Source: a virus | DNA length: 59,321 bases | Reading direction: 5' to 3' (one strand) | Virus record (IMG/VR): IMGVR_UViG_3300037882_001894 | Span: 1 to 59,321 of that record | Part shown: one piece after another, positions 42,925 to 52,802 of the stretch | Layout of the letters: the number at the start of each line of letters is the position of its first letter | Numbering within the stretch: position 1 is the stretch's first letter | The notes under the pieces: model-generated | The model's database searches: none | Told to the model about the DNA's origin: nothing | What the model saw: only the letters and a program-made list of their open reading frames with translations | Program-made: the position numbers and the translations under genes

Positions 42925-43620
42925 ATGATCCATTATAACGACAGCACTAATACATATTCCTTCTATCTTCCTAACCACAATGTTAGTAAACCTCATGCTA
43001 GAAAATTAACATACAATCAATTATTTGTAGATAATAAACTACACGTACTAAACATCATCACTGGTGATTTCTACACCATCACTACTGAACTCTCTGACAT
43101 ACCACTACTAAAACAATATAATTTTGGTGTAGATAATGATGGTAGATTTAAAACAACAACAAATGGAAAAACTACATACATACACGAACTAATATATGGT
43201 ATCAAAACTAATACAAATTGGGTAATCAATCATATAGATGGCGATCCTAGTAACAACCAAAGATCAAATCTAGAATTAGTAACAAATTGGTTCAATTCTG
43301 CATTACGCAAAACTACTAATTCTTTGCCATTAGGTATACAACATCATGGTACTAGTTTTAGAACACAAATTAGATTACCAACTAGTAATCAAGCTATAAC
43401 TTTTGGTTCGCTTTCAATAGATTATCTTCAAAATCTGCATTATCAATTCGGTACTAAATCCAAATTAGTATCTCCAGCAAGATATCTACAATCTATGCCA
43501 AATTGGTTGCCAGATAACAGCATAATCTTTACACCAAAGCATCAAGAAAAGCTAGATATGCTGATAACAGAGCATATAGAGAATCAAGGAAAATGGGATA
43601 AACCAGGATCAATATACTAA
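42925..43620 (+). CDS. HNH homing endonuclease, copy 4
   Basis: 231 residues starting MIHYNDSTNTYSFYLPNHN, with core NWVINHIDGDPSNNQRSNL. Inserted between the two hub genes (gp27-like and gp5). Its stop codon lies within the late promoter that serves gp5 (ACTAAATA), so the insertion kept the neighbouring late unit functional. Downstream there is no sigma70-type outward promoter, unlike copies 1, 2, 5 and 6. The C-terminal part (AITFGSLSIDYLQN, KSKLVSP) groups with copy 3. Confidence 0.85.
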   Translation: MIHYNDSTNTYSFYLPNHNVSKPHARKLTYNQLFVDNKLHVLNIITGDFYTITTELSDIPLLKQYNFGVDNDGRFKTTTNGKTTYIHELIYGIKTNTNWVINHIDGDPSNNQRSNLELVTNWFNSALRKTTNSLPLGIQHHGTSFRTQIRLPTSNQAITFGSLSIDYLQNLHYQFGTKSKLVSPARYLQSMPNWLPDNSIIFTPKHQEKLDMLITEHIENQGKWDKPGSIY

Positions 43621-43623
43621 ATA
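43616..43623 (+). promoter_or_regulatory. Late promoter ACTAAATA overlapping HNH stop
   Basis: Includes the TAA of HNH copy 4; 28 bases before the ATG at 43651. This spacing decides the gp5 start. Confidence 0.65.
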
Positions 43624-43650
43624 ATGGTAGTAAAGATGCTACTGCTACTG

Positions 43651-46077
43651 ATGATCAATCCTAATTTTTCCACCACCAACAACCTAAACGAAAATAACTA
43701 TTATTTTGGAGTAATTGAATCTGTAAATGATCCGTTGGGTTTGCATCGGGTAAAGTGTAGAATCATTGGTGTCCACAACGACAATAGAAAGTTATTAACT
43801 ACTAATGATTTGCCTTGGTCATTGGTGGCCAACCCAACTGATGGCACTGGTAAGCATACTTTGAAACCAGGGAATTTTGTAGTGTGCGTATTTGTCGATC
43901 AGGATCTACAACAGCCTGTAGTTCTTTATACTCTATTCAGCAAGATAAAAACCAACAATATTAAATTTAATAGTATCGACGATGTTAGATCTCCTGGTAC
44001 AGTATTCTTAACCAACAACACCAGCAAAATTCCAGACCAAATCATATATGATGGTAAATTAGCAAATGAGATAGTGGCAAAATCCCAATTAATTGCTGAT
44101 ATTGGTAATCCATATGGGCGGAATACCAACACACCGACAGCAAATGGTAAATCTGGTGGAGTAGGTATATTTGAGGATATTCAGCGTGAGATTGTATCGT
44201 TAGCGAATATCTTTAAGTATGTAGAATTGTATGATACTGATGATATTACATTGTCTGAGGATATTGATGAAGGTGTTGGGTTTATACCATTATCCAGAGT
44301 AGAGAGTATACCTAGATCTGGTATTATTAAAATTGATAATGAATTTATCACATATAATGGGATAGCTGACACAGGATTGTCTGGACAAATCATGCGTGGA
44401 TCTCCAGATCGCGGTGAAATAGTACCATCATTTAATGCTACACATACTAAGGGAACATCAGTACAATGGATCTATCCAATCGTTAAGAATGATAATGCAC
44501 CGTTATTTTATAGTAAACTGACTGGACAAGCAATTAATTTTGGCAAAGAGATCAAAAAAAAAATGTCAGTCATTTCTGGATACATTACCTGGATTACCTC
44601 ACAAATATCAGCGCAAATCACAAAATTATTAAGTGAACTAATATCCAACATCACACTAGTATTAAAATCACCAATAGCAATAACTGGTAAACTGATAGTA
44701 GATGCTTTATTGCTAATTTTGTCTCAAGTATTGTGTGCGTTTAATAAATCTACTGTTGACAGCTTAGTAGATGTGATTGAGAATTATATTACAGAGCAAT
44801 TGATGGGTGTGGTGAAGATGTTTTATGCTGCTGGGGGTGCTGTAACAGATTTTATAACTAATTGTAGTAATAAAATATTTGATGCTATCTTACAATTTTC
44901 CAGCATTATACAATCGGTTGGTACCATTATCAATGCTGTGACCGCTACAAAATTTCCTACAGCATCCTCTTTCAATATATCTGATGGTGATGGTGGGTTG
45001 TCAATGGAATCTATTACATCAGCAGCACCGATTGTTGGTAATTTATTAAATTTATTAGGTTTGGGTTGTCGGACAGATGTTGGTGAGAATAAGATCACTT
45101 ATACTGATAACAATGGTACTACTTGTACTACTAATGGTTACTTCCCTGATGCTATATTATGTGCGCCAAATCCAGATATAATTGGTGAATTGAACAATCT
45201 GTATCGACCGTTACCAGCATTTATTACATCTTATGATTTCGGTGGTGGATTGAAGATAGAGCAAGATAACACGCCTGGTACAGAGCGTACACTAATCCAG
45301 TCACCAGCAGGTACATATACTGAAGTTTTTAATGATGGCACCAGCAAGACTGTTATCACGAAAGATAATTATACACTCATTCTAAATGATAATTTTGTAG
45401 AAATTAAAGGTGCTGCTTATTTCAAGGTAGATGGTGATTTTGGGTTAAAAGTGTCAGGTAACATGGATATTGAAGTAGGCAAAGAATTGAGAATGAATAT
45501 TGGCGGAGCATCAAAGATCACTTACGGAGGTTCGCATAATACTAATTATAATAATGATGCTATTATTAATGCCACTAATAAATTGTCGATCACTGGTGCC
45601 CAAATAGGTTTATCGGGTAGTGGATCAGTAGATATCGCTGGTGGCGTATTTACTACTGTAGTAAATGAAGCAAATATCACTTCACTTGGATCGTTATCAT
45701 TGTTGTCGTTATACAGCAATCATGTTAGTACGTTATCACACAAAGAGATCCACAGCGGATCTGTTGACAAATTAGTATTAGGTACTGAGAAAACTATTAA
45801 TTTGTCCACACATACAGCAGATTATATTGGTGCTAGAACAGAGAATCATAGTAGTATACTGACCACCAATGTCTCTGGTATACACAACGTAACTAATAAC
45901 AGCGTATACAATGTTTCTTCAAAGTTAAAAGTAGAAAATGTATCAGAATTATTACAATTGACTACAAAACTCACTGTGAATAACAGTCAAACTACGACAA
46001 ATAATGTTAGTGGTAGTTATTTTACTTATGCTGGTGGGATCAATGTTCGTTCTTCTTCTGCAAACTTTGACAGTTGA
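43651..46077 (+). CDS. 5: Baseplate central spike gp5-like
   Basis: 808 residues from ATG 43651; in-frame ATGs at 43624 and 43636 are less likely because the late promoter at 43616-43623 would start RNA near 43630. The N-terminal OB fold is clear (YFGVIESVNDPLGLHRVKCR, WSLVANPTDGTGKHTLKPGN, DLQQPVVLYTLF). The middle holds an acidic insertion, hydrophobic helices (about 300-420), then an alternating short-strand region (GDFGLKVSGNMDIEVGKELR onward) forming the trimeric beta-helix needle. No T4-type lysozyme domain (E-D-T catalytic set) is seen, so wall digestion probably depends on the tape-measure-like proteins. Confidence 0.8.
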   Translation: MINPNFSTTNNLNENNYYFGVIESVNDPLGLHRVKCRIIGVHNDNRKLLTTNDLPWSLVANPTDGTGKHTLKPGNFVVCVFVDQDLQQPVVLYTLFSKIKTNNIKFNSIDDVRSPGTVFLTNNTSKIPDQIIYDGKLANEIVAKSQLIADIGNPYGRNTNTPTANGKSGGVGIFEDIQREIVSLANIFKYVELYDTDDITLSEDIDEGVGFIPLSRVESIPRSGIIKIDNEFITYNGIADTGLSGQIMRGSPDRGEIVPSFNATHTKGTSVQWIYPIVKNDNAPLFYSKLTGQAINFGKEIKKKMSVISGYITWITSQISAQITKLLSELISNITLVLKSPIAITGKLIVDALLLILSQVLCAFNKSTVDSLVDVIENYITEQLMGVVKMFYAAGGAVTDFITNCSNKIFDAILQFSSIIQSVGTIINAVTATKFPTASSFNISDGDGGLSMESITSAAPIVGNLLNLLGLGCRTDVGENKITYTDNNGTTCTTNGYFPDAILCAPNPDIIGELNNLYRPLPAFITSYDFGGGLKIEQDNTPGTERTLIQSPAGTYTEVFNDGTSKTVITKDNYTLILNDNFVEIKGAAYFKVDGDFGLKVSGNMDIEVGKELRMNIGGASKITYGGSHNTNYNNDAIINATNKLSITGAQIGLSGSGSVDIAGGVFTTVVNEANITSLGSLSLLSLYSNHVSTLSHKEIHSGSVDKLVLGTEKTINLSTHTADYIGARTENHSSILTTNVSGIHNVTNNSVYNVSSKLKVENVSELLQLTTKLTVNNSQTTTNNVSGSYFTYAGGINVRSSSANFDS

Positions 46078-46086
46078 TGATATGTG

Positions 46087-46095
46087 TGTTATACT
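46087..46095 (+). promoter_or_regulatory. Extended -10 promoter of HNH copy 5
   Basis: TGT then TATACT (46090-46095); a second TATAAT at 46101-46106. ATG at 46119. Confidence 0.55.
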
Positions 46096-46118
46096 GGATA
46101 TATAATATTTGTTGCATT

Positions 46119-46808
46119 ATGATCCACTATAACGACAGCACTAATACATATTTCTTCGATCTACCTAATCATAATGTAGACAACAGTAGAAAATTAACAT
46201 ACAATCAGTTATTTGTAGACAATAAACTACACGTACTAAACACCATCACTGGTGATCTTTATACCAACACTATTGATCTCTCTGCTGTATCACTACTAAA
46301 ACAATATAATTTTGGTGTAGATGATAATGGTAGATTTCGTACCCAGCTAAATAGAAAAACTATATTCATATATGAACTGGTGTGTAATACCAAAACCAAC
46401 AGGAATTGGGTAATTAATCATATAGATGGCGATCCTAGTAACAACCAAAGATCAAATCTAGAATTAGTAACACATTGGTTCAATACGGTATTACAAAAAA
46501 CTACCAACTCTCTGCCATTGGGTATAAAACATAATGATAATAGTTTTCTAACACAAATTTGTTTACCTACTATCGACCAAAAGATAAATTTTTGCTCACT
46601 TTCAATAGATTATTTACAAAACATCCATTATCAGTTTGGTATCAAATCCAAATTAGTATCTTCAGCAAGATATTTGGAAGCTACACCAAATTGGTTGCCA
46701 GACAACAGCATAATATTTAAACCAGATCATCAAGAAAAGCTAGATATGCTGATCTCAGAGCATCTAACAAATCAAGCAAAGTGGAATAAACCTGAACCAA
46801 TATATTGA
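46119..46808 (+). CDS. HNH homing endonuclease, copy 5
   Basis: 229 residues; ATG 46119 matches the family start (MIHYNDSTNTYFFDLPNHN). Core NWVINHIDGDPSNNQRSNL. Lies directly after gp5, so gp5 is flanked on both sides by copies of this family. Followed without a gap by the conserved outward promoter. C-terminal segments mix features of different copies (KINFCSLSIDYLQN with KSKLVSSARYLEA), which suggests exchange among copies. Confidence 0.85.
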   Translation: MIHYNDSTNTYFFDLPNHNVDNSRKLTYNQLFVDNKLHVLNTITGDLYTNTIDLSAVSLLKQYNFGVDDNGRFRTQLNRKTIFIYELVCNTKTNRNWVINHIDGDPSNNQRSNLELVTHWFNTVLQKTTNSLPLGIKHNDNSFLTQICLPTIDQKINFCSLSIDYLQNIHYQFGIKSKLVSSARYLEATPNWLPDNSIIFKPDHQEKLDMLISEHLTNQAKWNKPEPIY

Positions 46809-46837
46809 TTGACTTTAACATCTGTGTATGCTATAAT
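46809..46837 (+). promoter_or_regulatory. Outward promoter after HNH copy 5
   Basis: TTGACT (46809-46814), 17-base spacer, TATAAT (46832-46837), extended TGC. The spacer differs from that after copy 1 at only a few positions. Confidence 0.85.
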
Positions 46838-46895
46838 CAATTATGAATCGAACCAAAAGATATTAAAATTATGAACTACAACTATATCAACCAAA

Positions 46896-47099
46896 ATGAA
46901 AATAAAAACCAATGCAGTCTTAGACGTTTGCATCATCGATATTTCTAAAAGAAAATTGATAATGATTTCAGATAAAAACGATCCAATTCATATCACATGG
47001 ACTTCTACTGAAAACTTCATGTATTTGTGGAATCTGTTAGAAACTATCAAGCACTGTACTAATATTAGTTATGTTTATTCTACAACAGCAGCAGACTAA
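46896..47099 (+). CDS. Small uncharacterised protein
   Basis: 67 residues starting MKIKTNAVLDVCIIDISKRK, mixed alpha/beta, not recognised. Transcribed from the outward promoter of HNH copy 5. Its stop overlaps a late box used by the next small gene. Confidence 0.5.
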   Translation: MKIKTNAVLDVCIIDISKRKLIMISDKNDPIHITWTSTENFMYLWNLLETIKHCTNISYVYSTTAAD

Positions 47100-47102
47100 A
47101 TA
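47095..47102 (+). promoter_or_regulatory. Possible late promoter ACTAAATA
   Basis: 28 bases before the ATG at 47130. TATAAT at 47120-47125 lies too near the ATG to serve it with a leader. Confidence 0.5.
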
Positions 47103-47129
47103 ATTAAAGTATAGTATAGTATAATAGAT

Positions 47130-47288
47130 ATGGCACAAATTATTGTAAATTTGAAATATTATAAAATTTATGTAAAAAATCCTGATGGCAAGCTAGGTCA
47201 ATACAAAACAGCCAAATTTTCCGACTTTGTTGAACTAAAATCGAAATTAGAAAAAGACAAAACTAATGAAATCGAATATACAAGATAG
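47130..47288 (+). CDS. Small basic protein
   Basis: 52 residues starting MAQIIVNLKYYKIYVKNPDG, a probable beta hairpin followed by a charged helix (FVELKSKLEKDKTNEIEY). Overlaps the next small gene by 23 bases. Not recognised. Confidence 0.5.
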   Translation: MAQIIVNLKYYKIYVKNPDGKLGQYKTAKFSDFVELKSKLEKDKTNEIEYTR

Positions 47289-47451
47289 TCTTGGTGATAT
47301 AATTTTAACAGAATCTATGTTTTGGGAGGAAATACAAGAAGCAAGAGAAGTATCATGTACTATCAATGATTTTTATTTTATTGTTGAGAATATATTAGTT
47401 TATTATGAGAGTATAGTAGAGGTAGATATAGAAGACATAAACTATTGGTAA
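47266..47451 (+). CDS. Small acidic protein
   Basis: 61 residues starting MKSNIQDSLGDIILTESMFW, strongly acidic (VEVDIEDINYW end). The ATG lies inside the previous gene; the stop is 1 base before a strong terminator, which supports it as the last gene of this small operon. Not recognised. Confidence 0.5.
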   Translation: MKSNIQDSLGDIILTESMFWEEIQEAREVSCTINDFYFIVENILVYYESIVEVDIEDINYW

Positions 47452-47452
47452 T

Positions 47453-47484
47453 AAAAAAGGAGCGGTTATATCCACTCCTTTTTT
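47453..47484 (+). terminator. Rho-independent terminator
   Basis: AAAAAAGGAG / CTCCTTTTTT stem with a 12-base loop, immediately followed by a late promoter, the same terminator-then-late-box layout as at 5346-5383. Confidence 0.85.
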
Positions 47485-47492
47485 GATAAATA
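47485..47492 (+). promoter_or_regulatory. Late promoter GATAAATA
   Basis: 23 bases before the ATG at 47515. Confidence 0.75.
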
Positions 47493-47514
47493 TATATACT
47501 AAAGAAGAGTATAT

Positions 47515-50500
47515 ATGATCAATAAAATACCAGCAGCCGGATTAGAACAAGGCAACAAAATTAATCTGGCTATTGCGAATGGAACCACGCCAAATTTAAC
47601 ACCACCAATTAATTTTTTAAATGATTTAGGAACTGGTATATTTTCACCGTCTCCTGGTGTCACTGCTATTGCATCTAGTGGGGTGGAGGTATTGAGATTT
47701 ACCCCCAATGGTATTGAAACTGAGAATGGTATATACGGGGGTCAGAATCCTGATTTTACCGCAACTAATGTAGTATTGTATGTTAATAGAGGTGATCTTA
47801 ATAGTACTGATTCTGTTTTGAATAGTGGGGGTAATCTAAACACACCATTTAAAACTATAGAAAGAGCGTTATTAGAGGTAGGTAGACGCAGTTTTGTATC
47901 TGGTATTAATAATGATACTATTAATGGTTATACTGTGATGGTTTATCCAGGTGAATATTTGGTAGACAACCGACCAGGATTAAAAACAGCAGCACAGATC
48001 CCTAATATTACTCAGTTAGAAAATGAGTTGTATAAATTTAATCCATCGTTTAGTGGTGGTATAGTTGTACCTAGAGGTACCTCTATAATCGCCATAGACC
48101 CACGTAAAACCACAATTAGACCCAAATATGTACCAGACCCAACTTTGACCATTCCTGGGGTCATGTATGATGGTGCTGCGATGATAAACAAGAACTTCGG
48201 ATATATTGTAGAGCAGACATATCTCAAACTTATACAAGATTATCCTACTATAACTAATATAAATGCCACTTGTAAACGCGACATTGGGTTGGTATTAGAA
48301 TCGGTGGTATTAGATTTACAAAATGGTGGTAATAGTAATAGTTATGTTGCTGGCGAAGCATATATCTCTGGTACAAACTTACAATATATTACTGGTTTAG
48401 AAATAACTGCTGCGATATCAGCATACAACCGATTAAAGGTATTAGCTATTGCTACAGTATTAAATAATTGGACTGGTTATACCGAACTAACCGTAAACAA
48501 AACAATTGATAGATATGTTCCAGTAGTGGTGGTAGATTATGCGGCTAATGGTGATTGTTCATCAGTGTCCTCAGCAATTACTACATTATTAGATATAGTA
48601 ATTGGAATTATATCTAATCCCACTGGTTACAGCAGCACCTTTTACAAAATTAATGAAACTACAGCAGAAACCCCGATTTTGAAAGTGACAGGTAGTTGTT
48701 ATATATCTAATATTACATTTGCTGATGCTAAAGAAACTCCATACAAACTGACTACATATAGTGGTGATGTTCCCGCATTTTCTATCGCTACTAATGCTCA
48801 ATATTCACATCACAAATTAGTAGCATTTGGGTTTGTAGATCAACGCAATTCCTATGGTGAATTGACTGAGTATTATAAAAAGATTGATGCTTGGGATTTG
48901 ACTATTGATGGTGGTGGTCAGCGAGAAACTGTAGTGGATGAATATACTATCGTTAGTACGTTATCTAATCCTAATAGCGTTAAAGGTGCCTCGCCTTATA
49001 TATTTGGTTGTGCTGTTCGTTCTGTTTATGGTCTAAATGGTTTGTTGGTAGATGGTAAGAAAGTATCTAGCAACAGTCTCAAATCTTTTGTGTTGGCACA
49101 ATTTACTACTATATCTCTCCAATTAGATCCAAATGCATATGTTACGGATTTAACAGATGTAATTGATAGTACTGCTTATAACTATATAAATTATGGATAC
49201 AAGGTGATAAATGATGCCTATGCACAGATCGTAAGTTGTTTTGCTATAGGACAAGCGAGACAGTTTATCACACAAACTGGTGGAGAAGTGAGTATTAATA
49301 ATAGTACTAGTAATTTTGGTGGGGTGTCTTTATATTCATCTGGCAACAGTAAAGCAGCAGTAAATCAAGATACGAATTACAATATTTTGGGAATAATCCC
49401 ACCAAAATTAATTGGATTAGATTATCGAGAATTGAATATTGGTACCATCAACACTAACACTGTTACCACCACAAGCATTACTGTTAATAACCTTAATACA
49501 AATGGTGGAACATTAATATTTCCGATAGATTCTTATATCTACATTAATATTGTTGATCCTACTAACATAGCTAATATAGTAAGATTACAAGCAAAAATGC
49601 AAACTACTAATATTAACAGTTCTGCATTTTCTGTAGTCAATGGTTCTGGTACATCAGAAAACAGCATATATTTGTATCTGAATTGTTTAGGTGCTTATCG
49701 ATATGAATCCACATGGTACACCACAGGTAGTTTACCTGCTGCTGAAGCCATAGAAATTGCTGCACGTAAAGCAGCTTTAGCTACAGCTAATCTGTTTATC
49801 CAAAGATTAGTAGACAATCGTACACCAGAAGAAAAAAATTATCAGGTTGTGGTAGCATCACCCACTACAAAAAGATTACCAACTAATAATTATGTAATCT
49901 CACAAGCCAGTATATTTACACCAATCAATAAATATTTTGTTACTAATATAGTAGATATTACTGCTGCTGAATTGAATAGTAGTTACAATAATCAAGGTGA
50001 TATTGTAAAAGTGAAAATACTTCGCGCTAATCGTAATAGTACAATTGGTGTTGGTGGTGATTATCCAGATAATATAGATGATTTAGTACCAACACCAGCA
50101 TATATAACAACCACTAATAATTTAGATCCTAGATTATTTGTTAACACTATTGTACCATCAGTGGATCAAACTGCTGTTTCTTATTTGGCAATCAGACAGT
50201 TTCTATTGGATTTTGGTTATAGTAATATTCAGGCGGATACTATTTTAACGCCCAATGCTGGTGCATCATTGCTGAGTAGCATAAACAGTTTAATTACTAT
50301 AACTAATAAAACTAATAGTACTAGCACTGGTGCTGCTATTAAATTTAATTTGTTAAAACCTTCGATCATTCGTTGTAGTAATCATACTTGGGAATATGTT
50401 GGTTATAAAAACTATAGTACAGCATTACCAAGATTACAAATAAAAACTTTATCTAAAGAGATTAAGTATAAAGCGATACAATCCTCACTCAATGGTGGGG

Positions 50501-51375
50501 TGGTGTACGCTACTGGTATGGATGAAGTTGGTAATCTATATCAAGGTAATAATGTGATAGATTTGACTGATAATACTAGTTCTAGTATTAGATTTGATGG
50601 ATTAACATCAAATAATGGCAACAACGGTAATAATTATTTCACTGATATCACGGTTTCTAATCTTAGTAGATTAAATATAGCTAACATTAATAGATTAGCT
50701 GCGACTACATTAGAGTTTTCTGCTAGTTCTGCTTTAAAAATGAATTTAGGTAATATATTATCTGATATAGTAGATAGTAATATTCCGGTTGGTTTAAAAT
50801 CTACTGCTGCTAAGTATGGATTGGTTCGCAAAGCAACTCCCACAGAAATCACAAATTATACTGGTGATGGTTATGTTACTCCCGTAGATTTAGAATTTTT
50901 TGGTCTAAACATTGCCAGTCTCACTACTTTTGTTAATGATAATACAGTTAAAACTACTGGTGATCAAACTGTAGCTGGTGTAAAAACATTCAGTAGTTCC
51001 CCTAAAGTGCCTAATGGTGCTACTGGACTGGATGCAGTCAATTATGCTCAATTAATTAGTGCTACTGGTGGTGTACCAATCACTAATAGTTTTAATAGAT
51101 TGTTGATTGATAATTTACAAATTGTAACTGGTACTTTAGCATTAACTGTCAATTGGAATGCTGGTGGCGTTGCTGCTGTAAATGTAACATTCACTACTGC
51201 TGCTGGTTTTGTTACTTATGCTGGCACACCAAAAGTGTTTATATCTATTGACAGATTGGTAATCTATCAGGTTGTGCCATTTAATACATATTTTGAATTT
51301 AGTGCAGATGCATTACCCCCCAATTATGCACCAAATGATGGAATTATTTCTTGGATGGCTATAGGATACATCTAA
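47515..51375 (+). CDS. Large tail-fibre/baseplate adhesin-like structural protein
   Basis: 1286 residues, the largest gene here. The segment with NTPFKTIERALLEVGRRSFV, GYTVMVYPGEYLVDN and GGIVVPRGTSIIAIDPRKTT then IRPKYVPDP is a hallmark of large cyanomyovirus structural proteins with a pectate-lyase-like beta-helix. Later come ITFADAKETPYKLTTYSGDV and SHHKLVAFGF-like strands, then a Ser/Thr/Asn-rich fibre region. The N terminus lacks a signal, as expected for a virion protein. It begins a tail-fibre cluster that follows its own late promoter. Exact T4 counterpart (gp10/12 or a long-fibre part) cannot be decided. Confidence 0.72.
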   Translation: MINKIPAAGLEQGNKINLAIANGTTPNLTPPINFLNDLGTGIFSPSPGVTAIASSGVEVLRFTPNGIETENGIYGGQNPDFTATNVVLYVNRGDLNSTDSVLNSGGNLNTPFKTIERALLEVGRRSFVSGINNDTINGYTVMVYPGEYLVDNRPGLKTAAQIPNITQLENELYKFNPSFSGGIVVPRGTSIIAIDPRKTTIRPKYVPDPTLTIPGVMYDGAAMINKNFGYIVEQTYLKLIQDYPTITNINATCKRDIGLVLESVVLDLQNGGNSNSYVAGEAYISGTNLQYITGLEITAAISAYNRLKVLAIATVLNNWTGYTELTVNKTIDRYVPVVVVDYAANGDCSSVSSAITTLLDIVIGIISNPTGYSSTFYKINETTAETPILKVTGSCYISNITFADAKETPYKLTTYSGDVPAFSIATNAQYSHHKLVAFGFVDQRNSYGELTEYYKKIDAWDLTIDGGGQRETVVDEYTIVSTLSNPNSVKGASPYIFGCAVRSVYGLNGLLVDGKKVSSNSLKSFVLAQFTTISLQLDPNAYVTDLTDVIDSTAYNYINYGYKVINDAYAQIVSCFAIGQARQFITQTGGEVSINNSTSNFGGVSLYSSGNSKAAVNQDTNYNILGIIPPKLIGLDYRELNIGTINTNTVTTTSITVNNLNTNGGTLIFPIDSYIYINIVDPTNIANIVRLQAKMQTTNINSSAFSVVNGSGTSENSIYLYLNCLGAYRYESTWYTTGSLPAAEAIEIAARKAALATANLFIQRLVDNRTPEEKNYQVVVASPTTKRLPTNNYVISQASIFTPINKYFVTNIVDITAAELNSSYNNQGDIVKVKILRANRNSTIGVGGDYPDNIDDLVPTPAYITTTNNLDPRLFVNTIVPSVDQTAVSYLAIRQFLLDFGYSNIQADTILTPNAGASLLSSINSLITITNKTNSTSTGAAIKFNLLKPSIIRCSNHTWEYVGYKNYSTALPRLQIKTLSKEIKYKAIQSSLNGGVVYATGMDEVGNLYQGNNVIDLTDNTSSSIRFDGLTSNNGNNGNNYFTDITVSNLSRLNIANINRLAATTLEFSASSALKMNLGNILSDIVDSNIPVGLKSTAAKYGLVRKATPTEITNYTGDGYVTPVDLEFFGLNIASLTTFVNDNTVKTTGDQTVAGVKTFSSSPKVPNGATGLDAVNYAQLISATGGVPITNSFNRLLIDNLQIVTGTLALTVNWNAGGVAAVNVTFTTAAGFVTYAGTPKVFISIDRLVIYQVVPFNTYFEFSADALPPNYAPNDGIISWMAIGYI

Positions 51376-51380
51376 GTTTT

Positions 51381-51388
51381 CATAAATA
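51381..51388 (+). promoter_or_regulatory. Late promoter CATAAATA
   Basis: 25 bases before the ATG at 51413. Confidence 0.7.
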
Positions 51389-51412
51389 ATAATATACATA
51401 AAAAATATATAA

Positions 51413-52735
51413 ATGGCTACTAATTTTAGATTTAAAATTCGCAGATCTACATCTTATGCTGGTACGGTATCAGCAATTCCCGCAGCAGTTGGTGAACTAG
51501 TTCACATTACTACCAATGCCAACAACTATACAACGGGTGCTGGACATAAAGTTTATGTTGGTGTTGGTACTGAAACCGCTGGACAAGCATCAGCGTTTGA
51601 GGCAATTGGTGGGCAATACTATACTCAACTATTAGATTCTGTAGCTGGTGTGCTATCTCCTTCTGCTGCAATTATTACTGATTCTAACAGCAGAATTACT
51701 GGTCTCAACATTGGTAATAACGGTACTTTAGTATTAAACAATACAGCCGATACTTTTAATACTAGTATTAAAGCCGCACCAGGACTAACTGCTTCTTACG
51801 CTCTTACTCTTCCTTCTGTAGTTGGTACTTCTGGACAAGTATTAAGTACTGATGGTACTGGTGTCTTGTCTTGGATTACCTCTGGTGGTAATACTGCACT
51901 AATTCCTACTAACACTGCTACTGCATATCGCGTATGGGATGGTACCGAAGATTATATTAAAATTGATACGGTTACTGGTGCTAGTGTACTACAATTGGGT
52001 AATACATTAACCACGCAGAATAATATTGTTAAAACCAATACTGCTGGTGCTTACAACATCACTGACGGTACTAACAATTTCTTTAAAATTGATACCACAT
52101 CTGGTTCTCAATTAACCACTATTGGTTTTGGTAATGCTGCTATTACTAATAACTTAGCTGTCAATGGTGGTACCATTAGCACTACTGCTACTACTGCTAA
52201 TTTACTTAATACTGGTGCAACTACTGTTAACTTCGCTGGTGCTGGCACAACTGTAGTTATTGGTGCTACTAGTGGTACTACTACGGTTCGCAATGATTTA
52301 GTTGTTACTGGTGCGCTAACCGTAAATGGTGGTTCTACGCTAATTAATGCCACGAACCTTTCCGTTCAAGATCCAATCATCGAATATGGTCGAATTAATG
52401 GTGCAGCACCTACATCTTCTACTACTTTTGATTTAGGTAACAAATTTAACTACTTTGACACTAGTGCTAGAATTTCCACCTTCTTCTATCAGAGATCTAG
52501 CGGCAACTTCGTATTGGCTAAAAATGCTACAGAGGCAGCAAATGTTCTTACTGTTGCTACTCCTACGACATCTGTAACAGATTATGGTACATTAGTGTTA
52601 GGATCTGTACTCGTTAATGATCAAGCCTGTAGCACTCTTGGTGTGGCTGAACAAGTAATAGCCTATCGCACCATTAACGGGACGACAGGAAGATTTATTG
52701 ATGGAGTAATCGCAGATGGCGGGATCTTCTCATAA
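51413..52735 (+). CDS. Tail-fibre-like protein with Mtd-type N terminus
   Basis: 440 residues. The start (FRFKIRRSTSYAGTVSAIPA, then VGELVHITT and HKVYVGVG) follows the 'lkRs...iP..GEl.i...KlyvG' pattern of phage fibre N-terminal attachment domains such as that of Mtd. The rest is Thr/Gly/Asn-rich with repeated short strands (GAYNITDGTNNFFKIDTTSG; TTVVIGATSGTTTVRNDLVV) typical of a trimeric shaft, ending in a more complex tip (SARISTFFYQRSSGNFVLAK). Slightly more G+C-rich than its neighbours. Receptor binding is likely but unproven. Confidence 0.68.
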   Translation: MATNFRFKIRRSTSYAGTVSAIPAAVGELVHITTNANNYTTGAGHKVYVGVGTETAGQASAFEAIGGQYYTQLLDSVAGVLSPSAAIITDSNSRITGLNIGNNGTLVLNNTADTFNTSIKAAPGLTASYALTLPSVVGTSGQVLSTDGTGVLSWITSGGNTALIPTNTATAYRVWDGTEDYIKIDTVTGASVLQLGNTLTTQNNIVKTNTAGAYNITDGTNNFFKIDTTSGSQLTTIGFGNAAITNNLAVNGGTISTTATTANLLNTGATTVNFAGAGTTVVIGATSGTTTVRNDLVVTGALTVNGGSTLINATNLSVQDPIIEYGRINGAAPTSSTTFDLGNKFNYFDTSARISTFFYQRSSGNFVLAKNATEAANVLTVATPTTSVTDYGTLVLGSVLVNDQACSTLGVAEQVIAYRTINGTTGRFIDGVIADGGIFS

Positions 52736-52768
52736 TGATTTTGTAATATAGTTAAAAATTAATATTCA

Positions 52769-52777
52769 TGATATAAT
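52769..52777 (+). promoter_or_regulatory. Extended -10 promoter of GIY-YIG gene
   Basis: TGA then TATAAT (52772-52777). An in-frame ATG at 52776 falls inside the box, so the gene must start at 52803. Confidence 0.7.
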
Positions 52778-52802
52778 GGTTGTAGAAATACAGCCATTTT
52801 TT

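Noticed and set aside
43624-43650. ATG 43624 as gp5 start
   Set aside because: It overlaps the late promoter box, so it would not be on the late transcript; kept only as an alternative.
52776-52802. ATG at 52776 as the start of the GIY-YIG gene
   Set aside because: It falls within the TATAAT box of the gene's own promoter; ATG 52803 starts just before the nuclease domain.
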